Assembly: GCA_015075425.1 (NCBI GenBank)
Contig: JABTUL010000004.1
Coordinates: 185,709-249,708, forward strand
Source: Spirochaetales bacterium
Lineage (GTDB): Bacteria; Spirochaetota; Leptospiria; Leptospirales; Leptonemataceae
Direction: 5' to 3'
DNA: 64,000 nt
Numbering within the stretch: position 1 is the first letter of the stretch; every line of letters begins with the position of its first letter. Under the pieces are notes generated by a model. It did not search any database, was not told the DNA's origin, and saw nothing but the letters and a program-made list of their open reading frames with translations. The position numbers were made by a program, and so were the translations under genes. Positions 1 to 8,997 of the stretch are shown piece by piece.

Positions 1-84
1 TGCGTCCGCCGCCCATCTCTATGTATGTCTGCGCTGGAAGCGAGGAAGAGAGCAAAAGGAACAGGAACGACCTGCGTGGAAAAA

Positions 85-1137
85 TCAATCGTCTTCCTGG
101 TCCCGTCTTTCCTTTTCCGCGCGAAAAAGGGCAAGCACCCGGCGAATGCTGCCGGACACAAAACTGTTGCCACCCACCTGCTCTGCCCGGCGGAAAGATT
201 CCTCAGCCTGATCCAGATTTCCGGTGGCCCAGTAGGCCACGCCCATATTCCAGAAGGCACTGGCCGACTGGTAGCCAGAAATTCGCAAGGCTACTTCCCA
301 GTGTTTTTGTGCCTCCGTCAGATTGGGTGGATTCGTATCGGCCCATTCAATGCCGGCTACCAGAGCTTTTTTAATGTCATCACGATTTTCCACTTTCGGC
401 GTGTCTTTGAGTAGAGGTACACTGTAGCGAGTTACGCGCGGCGAGAGGCGATCAATGATGCCGCGAGAAGAGTCGCTCAGGGCGGCCTCAAACGATTTTA
501 AGACAGCCGGACAGGCAGGATTGCCGCGGTGATTCTGCGTTCGCGTGGCGCGGTCATGCTGGTGGGCCAGCGCCTGCCCGGTTTCTGTGTTGATCAAACG
601 ACCGCGCAGTGGCATGGAAAAATGGATCTCTCCGGTCACAATGCGTTCGCGCACATCGCGTGACTCGAGGCACTTCCCCTGAGAATCGCGCCGCAAGCAT
701 TCACTGCGCGTATCATAGTCGATGGTCTGCCGGCAATCATAGGCCGGGGTGCCGGCAATATCCACAAAAAGAAAGCCGTCCACAGCCAGTTCCCGGCCCA
801 GCTCTTTCTGGCGCGAGGTGAGTCCGGTCTGGCTGCGAGCCAGTTCTTCCAGCCGCATGCGCCGACTTCCAGGATCCACAAGGCGGAAATATCCGTAACC
901 GACGATGGCTTTCTCCACCGCTCCGATTACAGAGCGCGACCAGTCCGGTGGCAGTCCGCTAACGGACCTTTCCTGGTAGGGAGTCTGCACCAGGACCACA
1001 TTGCGGCCGGCCCGCATGGTTTGCTGGAAACCTTCCGGAGTGCTGGACACTACAGGAATTTTAACGTATGTGGCACAGTGCGATAAAACAAGCAAAGCAA
1101 CTGCGAGTTCGATTACCCGGCGGGAAAAGGCAAACAT
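85..1137 (-). CDS. LipL41-family outer-membrane lipoprotein
   Basis: Spirochaetal lipoprotein of about 350 residues. The N-terminus has a hydrophobic stretch ending in LVLSHC, so the Cys would be lipidated. The order of features follows Leptospira LipL41 as I remember it: a central part, a Cys-containing segment near CPAVLKSFEAAL, a RLSP motif, then a C-terminal TPR-like pair of helices (WNMGVAYWATGNLDQAEESF). LipL41 is an abundant leptospiral outer-membrane lipoprotein, so this gene is a main reason for placing the window in Leptospirales. I chose the ATG at 1137; a TTG lies 12 nt upstream. The usual downstream partner gene lep would lie beyond the left edge and cannot be judged. Family call likely, function unproven. 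Confidence 0.7.
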   Translation of the reverse strand: MFAFSRRVIELAVALLVLSHCATYVKIPVVSSTPEGFQQTMRAGRNVVLVQTPYQERSVSGLPPDWSRSVIGAVEKAIVGYGYFRLVDPGSRRMRLEELARSQTGLTSRQKELGRELAVDGFLFVDIAGTPAYDCRQTIDYDTRSECLRRDSQGKCLESRDVRERIVTGEIHFSMPLRGRLINTETGQALAHQHDRATRTQNHRGNPACPAVLKSFEAALSDSSRGIIDRLSPRVTRYSVPLLKDTPKVENRDDIKKALVAGIEWADTNPPNLTEAQKHWEVALRISGYQSASAFWNMGVAYWATGNLDQAEESFRRAEQVGGNSFVSGSIRRVLALFRAEKERRDQEDD

Positions 1138-1205
1138 GGAGCAAGGCAATTGCTCTCTTTACCCGGCTGCAACCTAAATTTCCCGGACCTGTTAACGTTA
1201 TCCTG

Positions 1206-3059
1206 TCAATTCTGCAGACGTTCCAGAAGAGTATAGGTATCAGCAATGAAAGCAGTTAATTCGGCCGGTGTATAGCCACTCTGCGCAAGCCGCGAAAGAG
1301 CATAAACCTGTCGCGCCAGCATTTCCTTTTTGCTCGTGGAACTGTCCGCGATGATCTCCGGTGCGGCCAGCTTCTGGATGAAAGGATTGCGTGTATTGAC
1401 GATCAGGGTATGCTCTGCCGGGAAAGGCATTTTTTCTCCGCGACCCATGAGTTGAGACATTTCACTGAAGCGACGAATATGTTCGTTTACAAGGATCATG
1501 GCCGGGACGCTGTCTGATTTGAGCGCCTCTACTCTGATGGTGATTTTGTCATTGCCCAGGGCCTTTTTGAAGAGCGATTCCAGGCGTTCTTTCTGATCTT
1601 TGTTATCCGCACCCACAAGGCCCGAGCCGGCATTTTTATCAATGACGTGATCGGCAATCTCCGCATCAATCCGGGTAAATTTGCAATCGCTCTTCTTTCC
1701 TTCGATAAAATTCAAGAAATGGGAATCGATTAAAGCGGTTAGCGCCACAACGCCAATGCCCTGGTCATGGAATAACTTGAGTGCAGTGGTCTGCGCGGCC
1801 GGATCGGTTGTATAGTAAACCTTACCGTCTGTTTTTGCTTTATTTTCTACAATGTATTCATCCAGTGTGCAGAATTTTTTTTCTTTTTCCGATGGGTCGG
1901 CCAGTTCAAAGATCAGCGCCGATTCAGCCTGCTCATAGAATTTTTCGTCATTGAGCATGCCGTATTTGACAAAGGGGCCAATGTCAGGCCAGATTTTGCG
2001 GTAGTGTTCCGGCTCATTCTTGCATTCAAGAACCAGACTGTCGGCCACCTTTTTGATGATATGCTGGGCGATTTTCTTTACCTGAGGCTCATTCTGCAAA
2101 TAGGAGCGTGAGACATTCAGAGGAAGGTCAGGCATGTCGATCACTCCCTGTAACACCGTAAGCCAGCGCGGAATCAATTCCTGGGCTTCATCGGTGACAA
2201 AGACCTGTTTGCAATAGATCCGCACGTTGCTGCGGTTGAGATCGAGTTCGTGCTCCAGGTGGGGAAAGAAAAGAATGCCCTGCAACCGGAACGGGTAATC
2301 TACGTTGAGATGCACATAGAAGAGCGGATCCCCCTGGAACGGATAGAGCTGACGGTAAAATTCGTGATAGTCTTCTTTCTTTAGAGAAGATGGTTGCCGG
2401 CTCCACAGTGCATCCTTCTTGTTTACCTGAGTCCCATCCACCTGGATGGTCACGGGCATGAAATCGCAGTATTTGCGGACGAGTTCACTCAGCCGGCCTT
2501 TGTCCAGCAAGTCGCGGGAATCTGTATCCAGGTAGAGTTTGATTTCCGTGCCCCGTTTTTCCCGCTGTCCCGGGCCGATTTCATATTCTTCCGTGCCGGT
2601 GCTGGACCAGAAAGCGCTCTCTGCATCCGTGCGGTAGCTGCGGCTGTGGATTTCCACTTTTTCTGAAACCATAAAAGTGGAAAAAAAGCCCAGGCCAAAA
2701 TTTCCTATTATGCCGGCTTTGCTTTTATCTCCGGATTCTTCATATTTTTTTATGAAATCTTCCGCGCCAGAGAAAGCGATCTGGGTGATGTATTTTACAA
2801 TCTCTTCCCGGGTAAGGCCAATGCCGTTATCTTCTATGGACAGGATGTTATTCTCGCGGTCGATCTTGAGGTTGATGAAATAATCGGTGTCCGCCGCACC
2901 ATGGATCTCTTCATTTAAAGCGATTTTCTTGAGCTTGGTGATGGCATCGAAAGAGTTAGAAACCACCTCGCGCAGGAAAATTTCCTTCTCTGAATATAGC
3001 CATTTTTTGATCAATGGTAAAATATTCTCTGTGTGGACGGAAAGCTTGCCTGTAGTCAT
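1206..3059 (-). CDS. htpG: HSP90-family molecular chaperone HtpG
   Basis: Cytosolic ATP-dependent chaperone of 617 residues, close to the normal bacterial length. The N-terminal GHKL ATPase shows FLREVVSNSFDA with the catalytic Glu and the Mg-binding Asn, then DNGIGL and GNFGLGFFS. The middle and C-terminal domains are complete, and there is no charged linker, as expected for bacteria. I used the ATG at 3059; a TTG in frame 15 nt upstream would add five residues. A short palindrome (TGACC ATC GGTCA) overlaps the start region. The gene is divergent from the DUF2804 gene, with about 120 nt between them. Confidence 0.96.
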   Translation of the reverse strand: MTTGKLSVHTENILPLIKKWLYSEKEIFLREVVSNSFDAITKLKKIALNEEIHGAADTDYFINLKIDRENNILSIEDNGIGLTREEIVKYITQIAFSGAEDFIKKYEESGDKSKAGIIGNFGLGFFSTFMVSEKVEIHSRSYRTDAESAFWSSTGTEEYEIGPGQREKRGTEIKLYLDTDSRDLLDKGRLSELVRKYCDFMPVTIQVDGTQVNKKDALWSRQPSSLKKEDYHEFYRQLYPFQGDPLFYVHLNVDYPFRLQGILFFPHLEHELDLNRSNVRIYCKQVFVTDEAQELIPRWLTVLQGVIDMPDLPLNVSRSYLQNEPQVKKIAQHIIKKVADSLVLECKNEPEHYRKIWPDIGPFVKYGMLNDEKFYEQAESALIFELADPSEKEKKFCTLDEYIVENKAKTDGKVYYTTDPAAQTTALKLFHDQGIGVVALTALIDSHFLNFIEGKKSDCKFTRIDAEIADHVIDKNAGSGLVGADNKDQKERLESLFKKALGNDKITIRVEALKSDSVPAMILVNEHIRRFSEMSQLMGRGEKMPFPAEHTLIVNTRNPFIQKLAAPEIIADSSTSKKEMLARQVYALSRLAQSGYTPAELTAFIADTYTLLERLQN

Positions 3060-3178
3060 ATGACCATCGGTCAAAAAAAAGGTCAGGCAGTCAAGCCTTT
3101 CTCAGGGAGGCCGGACCGCAGCTTCGGGATAGCGGGAGAATGGCACCGGCGGTTTTTTTGACGCCGAAGGAGTAAACC

Positions 3179-4231
3179 ATGGCCGGTAAGGGCAAGAGTA
3201 AACAGATAGAAATCGTAAAATCACAACCCCTCCTGAACAGTGCCGGGCGGATTGACAATGAAGGCTGGGCCCGCGAGATGCACTGGAAGTATGACCGCAG
3301 TAAAATTCGCGCTCCCTGGCACCGGATCAAAGAATGGGATTATTACTATGTTCTGTCTGATGATCGTAAGTATGGTATAACGTTCACCCTTGCAGACCTG
3401 AGCTATCTGGGTCTGGTGGCGGTGTGCTGGCTGGACTTTGAAAAGGGAACCTCCACCCAGTATGATACCATGACTCTCTTGCCGCGCGGTCACCTGGGGT
3501 TGGGAGATGATCCGGATTCAGGCAGCGTTCATTTCAAAGATGGTAAGATTTCATTATCTTATGAGGTCAGTGACCGGAAACGACTTATCAAAGTTGAAGC
3601 TCCTGTATTTAAGGCCGGAACACACCGGGGGTTAACCGGTGAAATCATTCTGGAAGAACCGGAGCAGGATAGTATTTGCATAGCAACTTCCTGGGCAGAA
3701 AATCGCCGGGCTTTTTATTTGAATCAGAAAACCAATTGTCTGCCCGCGCTGGGTCGGGTGCAAATCGGCTCAAATGAGTACCGGTTTTCTCCGGCAGATT
3801 CCTTTGGGGGACTGGATTGGGGCCGCGGCTACTGGACCTACCGCAATCGCTGGTACTGGGGCTCTGCCTCCGGACTTCTGAACGGTGTGCCCTCTGGCTG
3901 GAACATTGGCTACGGATTCAGTGATCGGAGCCCGGCCTCTGAAAATGTTATTTTTTACAACCATCGGGCTCATAAGATTGATGAAGTGTTCTTTCATATT
4001 CCGGCGGAAAGCTATACCGCCCCGTGGCAATTTTCCTCAAGCGATGGTCGCTTTGTCATGGACTTTGCGCCCATTCTGGACCGATCCAGTTCGCTCAACC
4101 TGGGTCTATTGAAATCCGTTCAGCATCAGGTATTTGGTCATTTTACGGGAAAAGTCGTCCTCGATGACGGCAAGGAAATACGAGTGAATCGCTTTCTGGG
4201 TTTTGCTGAAGATGTTCTGAACTGGTGGTAG
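3179..4231 (+). CDS. DUF2804 family protein
   Basis: A soluble protein of 350 residues with no signal peptide. Its length and Trp/Gly-rich segments match the DUF2804 family: WCWLDFEKG, SFGGLDWGRGYW, YRNRWYWGSASG, and a closing FLGFAEDVLNWW. The biochemical role of the family is not known to me; a lipocalin-like beta fold is a guess from the regular Trp/Tyr spacing. ATG start. It stands alone on the plus strand between htpG and a sensory cyclase, and an inverted repeat after its stop may end the transcript. Confidence 0.8.
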   Translation: MAGKGKSKQIEIVKSQPLLNSAGRIDNEGWAREMHWKYDRSKIRAPWHRIKEWDYYYVLSDDRKYGITFTLADLSYLGLVAVCWLDFEKGTSTQYDTMTLLPRGHLGLGDDPDSGSVHFKDGKISLSYEVSDRKRLIKVEAPVFKAGTHRGLTGEIILEEPEQDSICIATSWAENRRAFYLNQKTNCLPALGRVQIGSNEYRFSPADSFGGLDWGRGYWTYRNRWYWGSASGLLNGVPSGWNIGYGFSDRSPASENVIFYNHRAHKIDEVFFHIPAESYTAPWQFSSSDGRFVMDFAPILDRSSSLNLGLLKSVQHQVFGHFTGKVVLDDGKEIRVNRFLGFAEDVLNWW

Positions 4232-4236
4232 TGGGG

Positions 4237-4302
4237 TCAGCCTGACTTTTTTGACAATAGACCCATTCTGGTCTGATGATGACTGTCAGGCTGATGGTTT
4301 TT
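4237..4302 (+). terminator. Possible terminator after the DUF2804 gene
   Basis: The arms TCAGCCTGAC (4237-4246) and GTCAGGCTGA (4285-4294) are perfectly complementary over 10 bp and are followed by TGG and six T. The 38-nt loop is long for an intrinsic terminator, so this is tentative. Confidence 0.35.
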
Positions 4303-4361
4303 TATATTGACTCGGCCGCTAAGCAATCGGATATTTTTGTTTTTCTGTAGAGAAGGCCACC

Positions 4362-4598
4362 ATGTTTGAAAACCTGTATCTGAGCATCTATTCCATCAGT
4401 CATTTCTGTACGCTGACTTTTACCCTGCTTACAGGGCTTTTCCTGTGGGATGATTCTCATCTATCTTGGTTTGATTCTGATCTACCTGAATCATACGCGC
4501 GAATCCACCACGCTCGTTACCAAGATCATTGGCATTACCGTCATCTCCTTTCTGGCTTTCTATCCTCTGCTCTCCACCCTGATTATGCGCACGCATGA
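4362..4598 (+). pseudogene. Probable out-of-frame 5' end of the downstream hybrid kinase-cyclase
   Basis: A short frame starting MFENLYLSIYSISHF, followed by a strongly hydrophobic stretch to about 4445, looks like the first membrane segment of a sensor protein. After that the frame turns hydrophilic and ends at 4598. The downstream frame is also open back to 4417. Removing one G from the GGG at 4447-4449 would join the two into one continuous membrane segment (TGLFLW then MILIYLGLILIYL). This is either a real frameshift, a sequencing error, or an unrelated upstream frame. Confidence 0.45.
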
Positions 4599-7140
4599 AG
4601 CGGCTTTTTTTCGCCAGTTGCAGATGCTGGTCCATGATGCTGTGCGCAGCAAACCGGCCGCACTTTTGTATCTGGCCCGCACCAATGCAGAGGGGCAGCC
4701 TTCTGGCTTTCTCTACACCAGCGAACCCTGGCTTGAAAGGGCGGTGATCCGCAGCTCTCCGCGTCAGGAAAAAGATGCCCCGACTTTTCGTGAGCTGACA
4801 GACGCTGAAGGGCGGCGGGTGCACACAGTCAGTTTGCGCGCAGAAAGTGCGGATTTTGGCCCGGTAGAAGCGGCATTCCCCTATCTGCTCTACCGGCAAC
4901 ACCAGCATGAAATGGCTGCTCTTTTGCTTTTGATTTTTGTTGCAACACTTACCGGTATTCTCTTTTTCTTTCCGCTTTTTTTCCGGGGCAGCATTCTGAT
5001 TCCTTTACGCAAACTTATGGTCGGCGTGCAGGCCGTAAACCAGGGTGATCTTTCCACCCGTGTAGAGCTCAATGTGCAGGATGAACTGGGCTTGCTGGCC
5101 GGTTCGTTCAATACCATGGTGGAATCGATCCGCGAAGCTCAGGGAACCCTGGAGGAACGGGTAATCTCCCGCACCGCAGAGCTGAAGACCGCCCTCGATA
5201 AGCTGCAGGAAATGGATGAACTCAAAACCAATTTTTTTGCCAATATCTCGCATGAGCTGCGTACTCCCCTCACGCTTATTCTTTCGCCTCTGGAATCGCT
5301 TCTATCCGGTGAAATTCAGGGTCCGGCCATTGATGCCGAATTGCAGAGTATGCACCGGAATTCTCAGAAACTATTAAATCTTATAAATAATTTATTTGAC
5401 TTCTCTCGTCTGGAGGCTGGCCGCATGGATCTACAGCTCCAGCGCGTGGATTTGCTGCGCTTCACCCGCGAACTCCTGTCTGCATTTGACTCTGCGGCCC
5501 GGCAGGCCGGACTGGAATTAAAGCTGCAGAGCGATCAACGCGAACTCCTGGCCCTGATCGATCCGCCCAGAATGGAAAAAGTCATTTTGAATCTTCTCTC
5601 CAACGCTTTCAAATTCACGAAGCAGGGCAGCATTACGGTGCACCTGAGCGTAGCAGAGGACGAATGCCAGCTCCAGGTCACGGACACGGGGACCGGAATA
5701 CCTGCCGACAGTCTGGAAAGCATTTTTGAGCGCTTCAGCCAGGTCGATGGGTCGGCTTCGCGGCGCTATGAAGGCACGGGCATTGGACTGGCACTGGCGC
5801 GTGAACTGGCGCAGCTGCATGGTGGCACATTGACGGCCACGTCGATTCTCAATGAGGGATCGACCTTTACCCTGCGCTTTCCCATCGGAATAGAAATGGC
5901 GGAAAGCCAGGCTGAAGGCCAGAATGATGAATGGGCCGAGCAGCTCAAATACAGCAGCGCGGGTATTCTGGCGGAACTTGTCCGGCCAGATCAAAATCCA
6001 GAGTACGAAACTGATGCCGGACATACGGACCGGCGTGTTGTTCTGTTGGTCGAAGATACAGCGGACATGCGGCGCTTTATCGCTTCCCTTCTGGAAAGAG
6101 AGTATCGCCTGATTGTAGCACGTAACGGCCGTGAGGGACTTGAAGCCGCGCTGGAACACAGGCCCGACTTGATTCTGTCTGATGTTATGATGCCGGAGAT
6201 GAATGGATATGAGCTGCTGTGTGCCATACGCCAGACGGAAACTTTGCGCGCAACTCCGGTCATTTTGATCACAGCCAAAGCCGATCTGGCCATGAAAATC
6301 GAAGGGCTGGAGCGCGGTGCCGATGACTACATTGTCAAGCCTTTCAACTCGCGCGAACTTGTCTCAAGGATTCGCTCCCAGTTGCGCATGGTTGCTCTAC
6401 AGAAGGAAGTCCGCATTATGCGCGATAAATTGCTGGAAATCAATTCTTCGCTAACATCACAGATGCAGCTGCAGATTTCTGATCTGATCAAAAATGAAAA
6501 ATTGCACAGCTACTTGCCAGAACAGCTGGTTGCGCGAATCCTCAGCAAAGAAAAAGGGACGAATGCTGTGCAATGGGAACGCAAAAAACTGACCATCTTT
6601 TTCTCGGACATTGTCGATTTCACACGTATTACAGAAGATCAGGAGCCTGAAGAGCTGGCCCAGCTTCTCAACAGCTATCTCTCAGAGATGACAGTCATTG
6701 CCCGCCAGTATGGTGGTATCATCGATAAATTCATCGGCGATGCCATCCTGATCCACTTCGGTGCCTTTGATTCAGCTGGCACCGCTGATGACGCCCGCCA
6801 GTGCACTCGTATGGCCATTGCCATGCAGCAAAGAATGCAGGAACTGGACCGCGTCTGGCAGGATCAGGGCTTCGCTGAAGGGCTGCGCATCCGCTGCGGC
6901 ATCAATACAGGGTTTGCAGCCTGTGGTAACTTTGGCTCAACAGAACGCATGGACTATACGATCATCGGCTCGCAGGTCAATCTGGCCAGTCGGATCCAGA
7001 CGGCGGCGGATCCCGGCGGTATACTGATGGCTCACAGCACGCGATCTCTGGTCAAAGATGAATTCCATCTGGAAGATGCCGGGATGCTGCAGGCCAAAGG
7101 TTTCTATAAAGAACATCCGGTTTACCGGGTGCTCTTTTAG
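4450..7140 (+). CDS. Membrane hybrid histidine kinase - receiver - class III nucleotidyl cyclase
   Basis: Multidomain signalling protein of 896 residues in the inner membrane. In order: membrane segments near residues 1-45, a short outside region, a membrane helix near 155-178, HAMP (about 180-235), a coiled coil, HisKA with NISHELRTPL, an HATPase with NLLSNAFKFT and GTGIGLAL, a receiver domain (LLVEDTADMRR, ILSDVMMPEMNG, KPFN) and a C-terminal class III cyclase (FFSDIVDFT, IIDKFIGD, with both metal-binding Asp). A phosphorelay acting directly on a cyclase is the likely logic, with cAMP or cGMP as product; substrate choice cannot be read with confidence. The ATG at 4450 has no clear ribosome site, and the true N-terminus may lie at 4362 through a frameshift. 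Confidence 0.85.
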   Translation: MILIYLGLILIYLNHTRESTTLVTKIIGITVISFLAFYPLLSTLIMRTHEAAFFRQLQMLVHDAVRSKPAALLYLARTNAEGQPSGFLYTSEPWLERAVIRSSPRQEKDAPTFRELTDAEGRRVHTVSLRAESADFGPVEAAFPYLLYRQHQHEMAALLLLIFVATLTGILFFFPLFFRGSILIPLRKLMVGVQAVNQGDLSTRVELNVQDELGLLAGSFNTMVESIREAQGTLEERVISRTAELKTALDKLQEMDELKTNFFANISHELRTPLTLILSPLESLLSGEIQGPAIDAELQSMHRNSQKLLNLINNLFDFSRLEAGRMDLQLQRVDLLRFTRELLSAFDSAARQAGLELKLQSDQRELLALIDPPRMEKVILNLLSNAFKFTKQGSITVHLSVAEDECQLQVTDTGTGIPADSLESIFERFSQVDGSASRRYEGTGIGLALARELAQLHGGTLTATSILNEGSTFTLRFPIGIEMAESQAEGQNDEWAEQLKYSSAGILAELVRPDQNPEYETDAGHTDRRVVLLVEDTADMRRFIASLLEREYRLIVARNGREGLEAALEHRPDLILSDVMMPEMNGYELLCAIRQTETLRATPVILITAKADLAMKIEGLERGADDYIVKPFNSRELVSRIRSQLRMVALQKEVRIMRDKLLEINSSLTSQMQLQISDLIKNEKLHSYLPEQLVARILSKEKGTNAVQWERKKLTIFFSDIVDFTRITEDQEPEELAQLLNSYLSEMTVIARQYGGIIDKFIGDAILIHFGAFDSAGTADDARQCTRMAIAMQQRMQELDRVWQDQGFAEGLRIRCGINTGFAACGNFGSTERMDYTIIGSQVNLASRIQTAADPGGILMAHSTRSLVKDEFHLEDAGMLQAKGFYKEHPVYRVLF

Positions 7141-7144
7141 GAGC

Positions 7145-7711
7145 CTACCGAAACAAATCCTCCAGAGGCAGATGGAAACTATGCGAACCTGCAGACCCGT
7201 TTAGAGATCCTGTCCTGAGCAATTCTCTCTGGCTGTATTTTCCGTCCACGGGCAGCGAATAATGTTCCACTTCGCGGTCCGTTACATTGATGAGATAGTA
7301 GTGCGCAACACCGGCCGCCGCGTAGTCACGCGCTTTGATCCGATCCATTTCCACACTGCTCACGGCCACTTCCATAACGATATCTGCTGTAGTTGGTAAA
7401 CAATCCTCAAAATCGGTGTAGGGGGCGCAAATCAGTGCCAGATCCGGCTCCGGCTCTGAACCAATACCATCAATGGCCAGCGGCTGTTCCTGTCTGATGT
7501 ATAGATCATCTCCGGAAATCGTTTGAAAAAACCGATAGAGTCTTTCCACTATTTTTATGTGCAAAGGCGATTTGGGCATTTTCTGAATTACGACTCCACG
7601 CAAAAGCTCGGTTCTATCCAGAAGGCCCGCCTCTCCCAGAAGATGGTATTCTTTTCGAGTCAAAGGCCGGGCCCGGGACCTGACCGGGAGTTCTTCCAGA
7701 ATGGCCAGCAC
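7145..7711 (-). CDS. Uma2 family (DUF820) endonuclease-like protein
   Basis: Protein of 188 residues with the Uma2/DUF820 PD-(D/E)XK-like layout: LTRKEYHLLGEAGLL near the N-terminus, EPEPDLALI as the core Asp motif, then a strand with MEVAVSS carrying the Glu, and KARDYAAAGVAHYYLI before the last strands. The family is nuclease-like in fold, is abundant in cyanobacteria and some spirochaetes, and has no settled role. It converges on the cyclase gene, with its stop four bases beyond that gene's stop, and is divergent from the next gene. Confidence 0.8.
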   Translation of the reverse strand: MLAILEELPVRSRARPLTRKEYHLLGEAGLLDRTELLRGVVIQKMPKSPLHIKIVERLYRFFQTISGDDLYIRQEQPLAIDGIGSEPEPDLALICAPYTDFEDCLPTTADIVMEVAVSSVEMDRIKARDYAAAGVAHYYLINVTDREVEHYSLPVDGKYSQRELLRTGSLNGSAGSHSFHLPLEDLFR

Positions 7712-7815
7712 AATTTAACAGGGGCGCACGCTGCCGGAGAATCGTCAAGCAAAGGCAATGAGGCCCCGGGAAAAAGATAGCCAGAAAATCTGAGTCCGTT
7801 TTCATCCAGCCAAAG

Positions 7816-8958
7816 ATGACAATTGCACGCACCTTTACTTGCCTCCTGGTGGTGGGACTCCTGTTTCCGCGATCCGGAAAAGCCCAACAGGAGGATCCCC
7901 GCCCGGGTGAGGAGCCTGCCTGGCCAGATATTAAAATTCCTGCAACGACCGAGGAGATCAAGGCCCGGGCCCGCGAAAAGGCCGAGTCCATGATTTCGAT
8001 CAATCCGGGCCTGAGCGTGGCCAGCCATGAGCTGCGCATACATAAGCCGGGGAGCAGTGCTCATATGACCGGCTTCGCCAATGAGCCCGTTTACAATCTG
8101 GACCTGTACTCACGCACCTATCAGTTGACAGACCTTCTGGGAGTTCAAATCATCCAGCATAATGCAACTTTTCTACTTTCTGAACAATACGTGGCCGCGT
8201 CACCGCTGCGCCCCATCTTTGTCTTTGGGGCCAACACCTATGCTGAAGAGACCGATCAGAAAACGGAAAATGCCGATCGTCGTCGCAATGAGCGCAGCCG
8301 GCGCCGGGAAAAAGCTCCCGATGATGTAGGCACGCGTATTCGAGGATACACCAACATCATGATGCCCACGCTCTATGTGGGCCGCAAAGAGAGCGTGGTC
8401 CGTTTTGGCCTTGGGGCAGGCTATGGTTTTGTGACGATGAATGGCACGGTGGACTTTGACAATCACTTCCAGAAACTGGCTGCCCTGCGTGCAGCCTATG
8501 AACCGAATCAGGTGCTGCCTGCCCTGTCGCGCTACTACCTGGACTCCGGATTGGCCAGTATGACTGGCGATCCTGTGATTGTGCACTATGCTGCCCGGCT
8601 GGATGAAGAGGACGCCCTTGAACACCTGGGCATGTACCTCATGGCCACCAATATTGCTCGTCTGGATCCAGGCGAATTTCTATGGATGCGCTTCTGGGTG
8701 CACCAGCTGAGCGCTCACTACGGCAAGGCTCCCGTGCTGAACGATTCTGAAATCTATGCTCTGCTGGCCATGCAGCGGGGGATCGTTAGCATGCGAAATC
8801 ATCCGCTGGCAGCTGTCATGGCTTTTCTGGAAGTGCCCTACTTGATTCCACACGCCCGGCTTCGCCTGGACTATGGTGTGAGTTTTTTCAGGGTGGAACC
8901 CTTTCAGTACCGACTGGATACGCTCAATATTTCTGTTTTTGTACCAGTGACCTTTTAG
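7816..8958 (+). CDS. Probable outer-membrane beta-barrel protein of unknown function
   Basis: 380 residues with a signal peptide (cleavage likely after SGKA-Q) and a charged linker. A C-terminal half of alternating strands ends in VFVPVTF; a terminal Phe is typical of outer-membrane barrels. An Arg/Glu-rich acidic-basic patch near residues 150-175 would be an exposed loop. I do not recognise a named family. The 104-nt gap to the divergent Uma2 gene should hold both promoters. Confidence 0.6.
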   Translation: MTIARTFTCLLVVGLLFPRSGKAQQEDPRPGEEPAWPDIKIPATTEEIKARAREKAESMISINPGLSVASHELRIHKPGSSAHMTGFANEPVYNLDLYSRTYQLTDLLGVQIIQHNATFLLSEQYVAASPLRPIFVFGANTYAEETDQKTENADRRRNERSRRREKAPDDVGTRIRGYTNIMMPTLYVGRKESVVRFGLGAGYGFVTMNGTVDFDNHFQKLAALRAAYEPNQVLPALSRYYLDSGLASMTGDPVIVHYAARLDEEDALEHLGMYLMATNIARLDPGEFLWMRFWVHQLSAHYGKAPVLNDSEIYALLAMQRGIVSMRNHPLAAVMAFLEVPYLIPHARLRLDYGVSFFRVEPFQYRLDTLNISVFVPVTF

Positions 8959-8997
8959 CTGCTTTTTCGCTTTCGCGCGCAATGCCGTCTGCCCTGT

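Noticed and set aside
3061..3073. Short palindrome at the htpG start as a heat-shock operator
   Set aside because: The arms are only five bases, and it does not look like CIRCE or another known heat-shock site.
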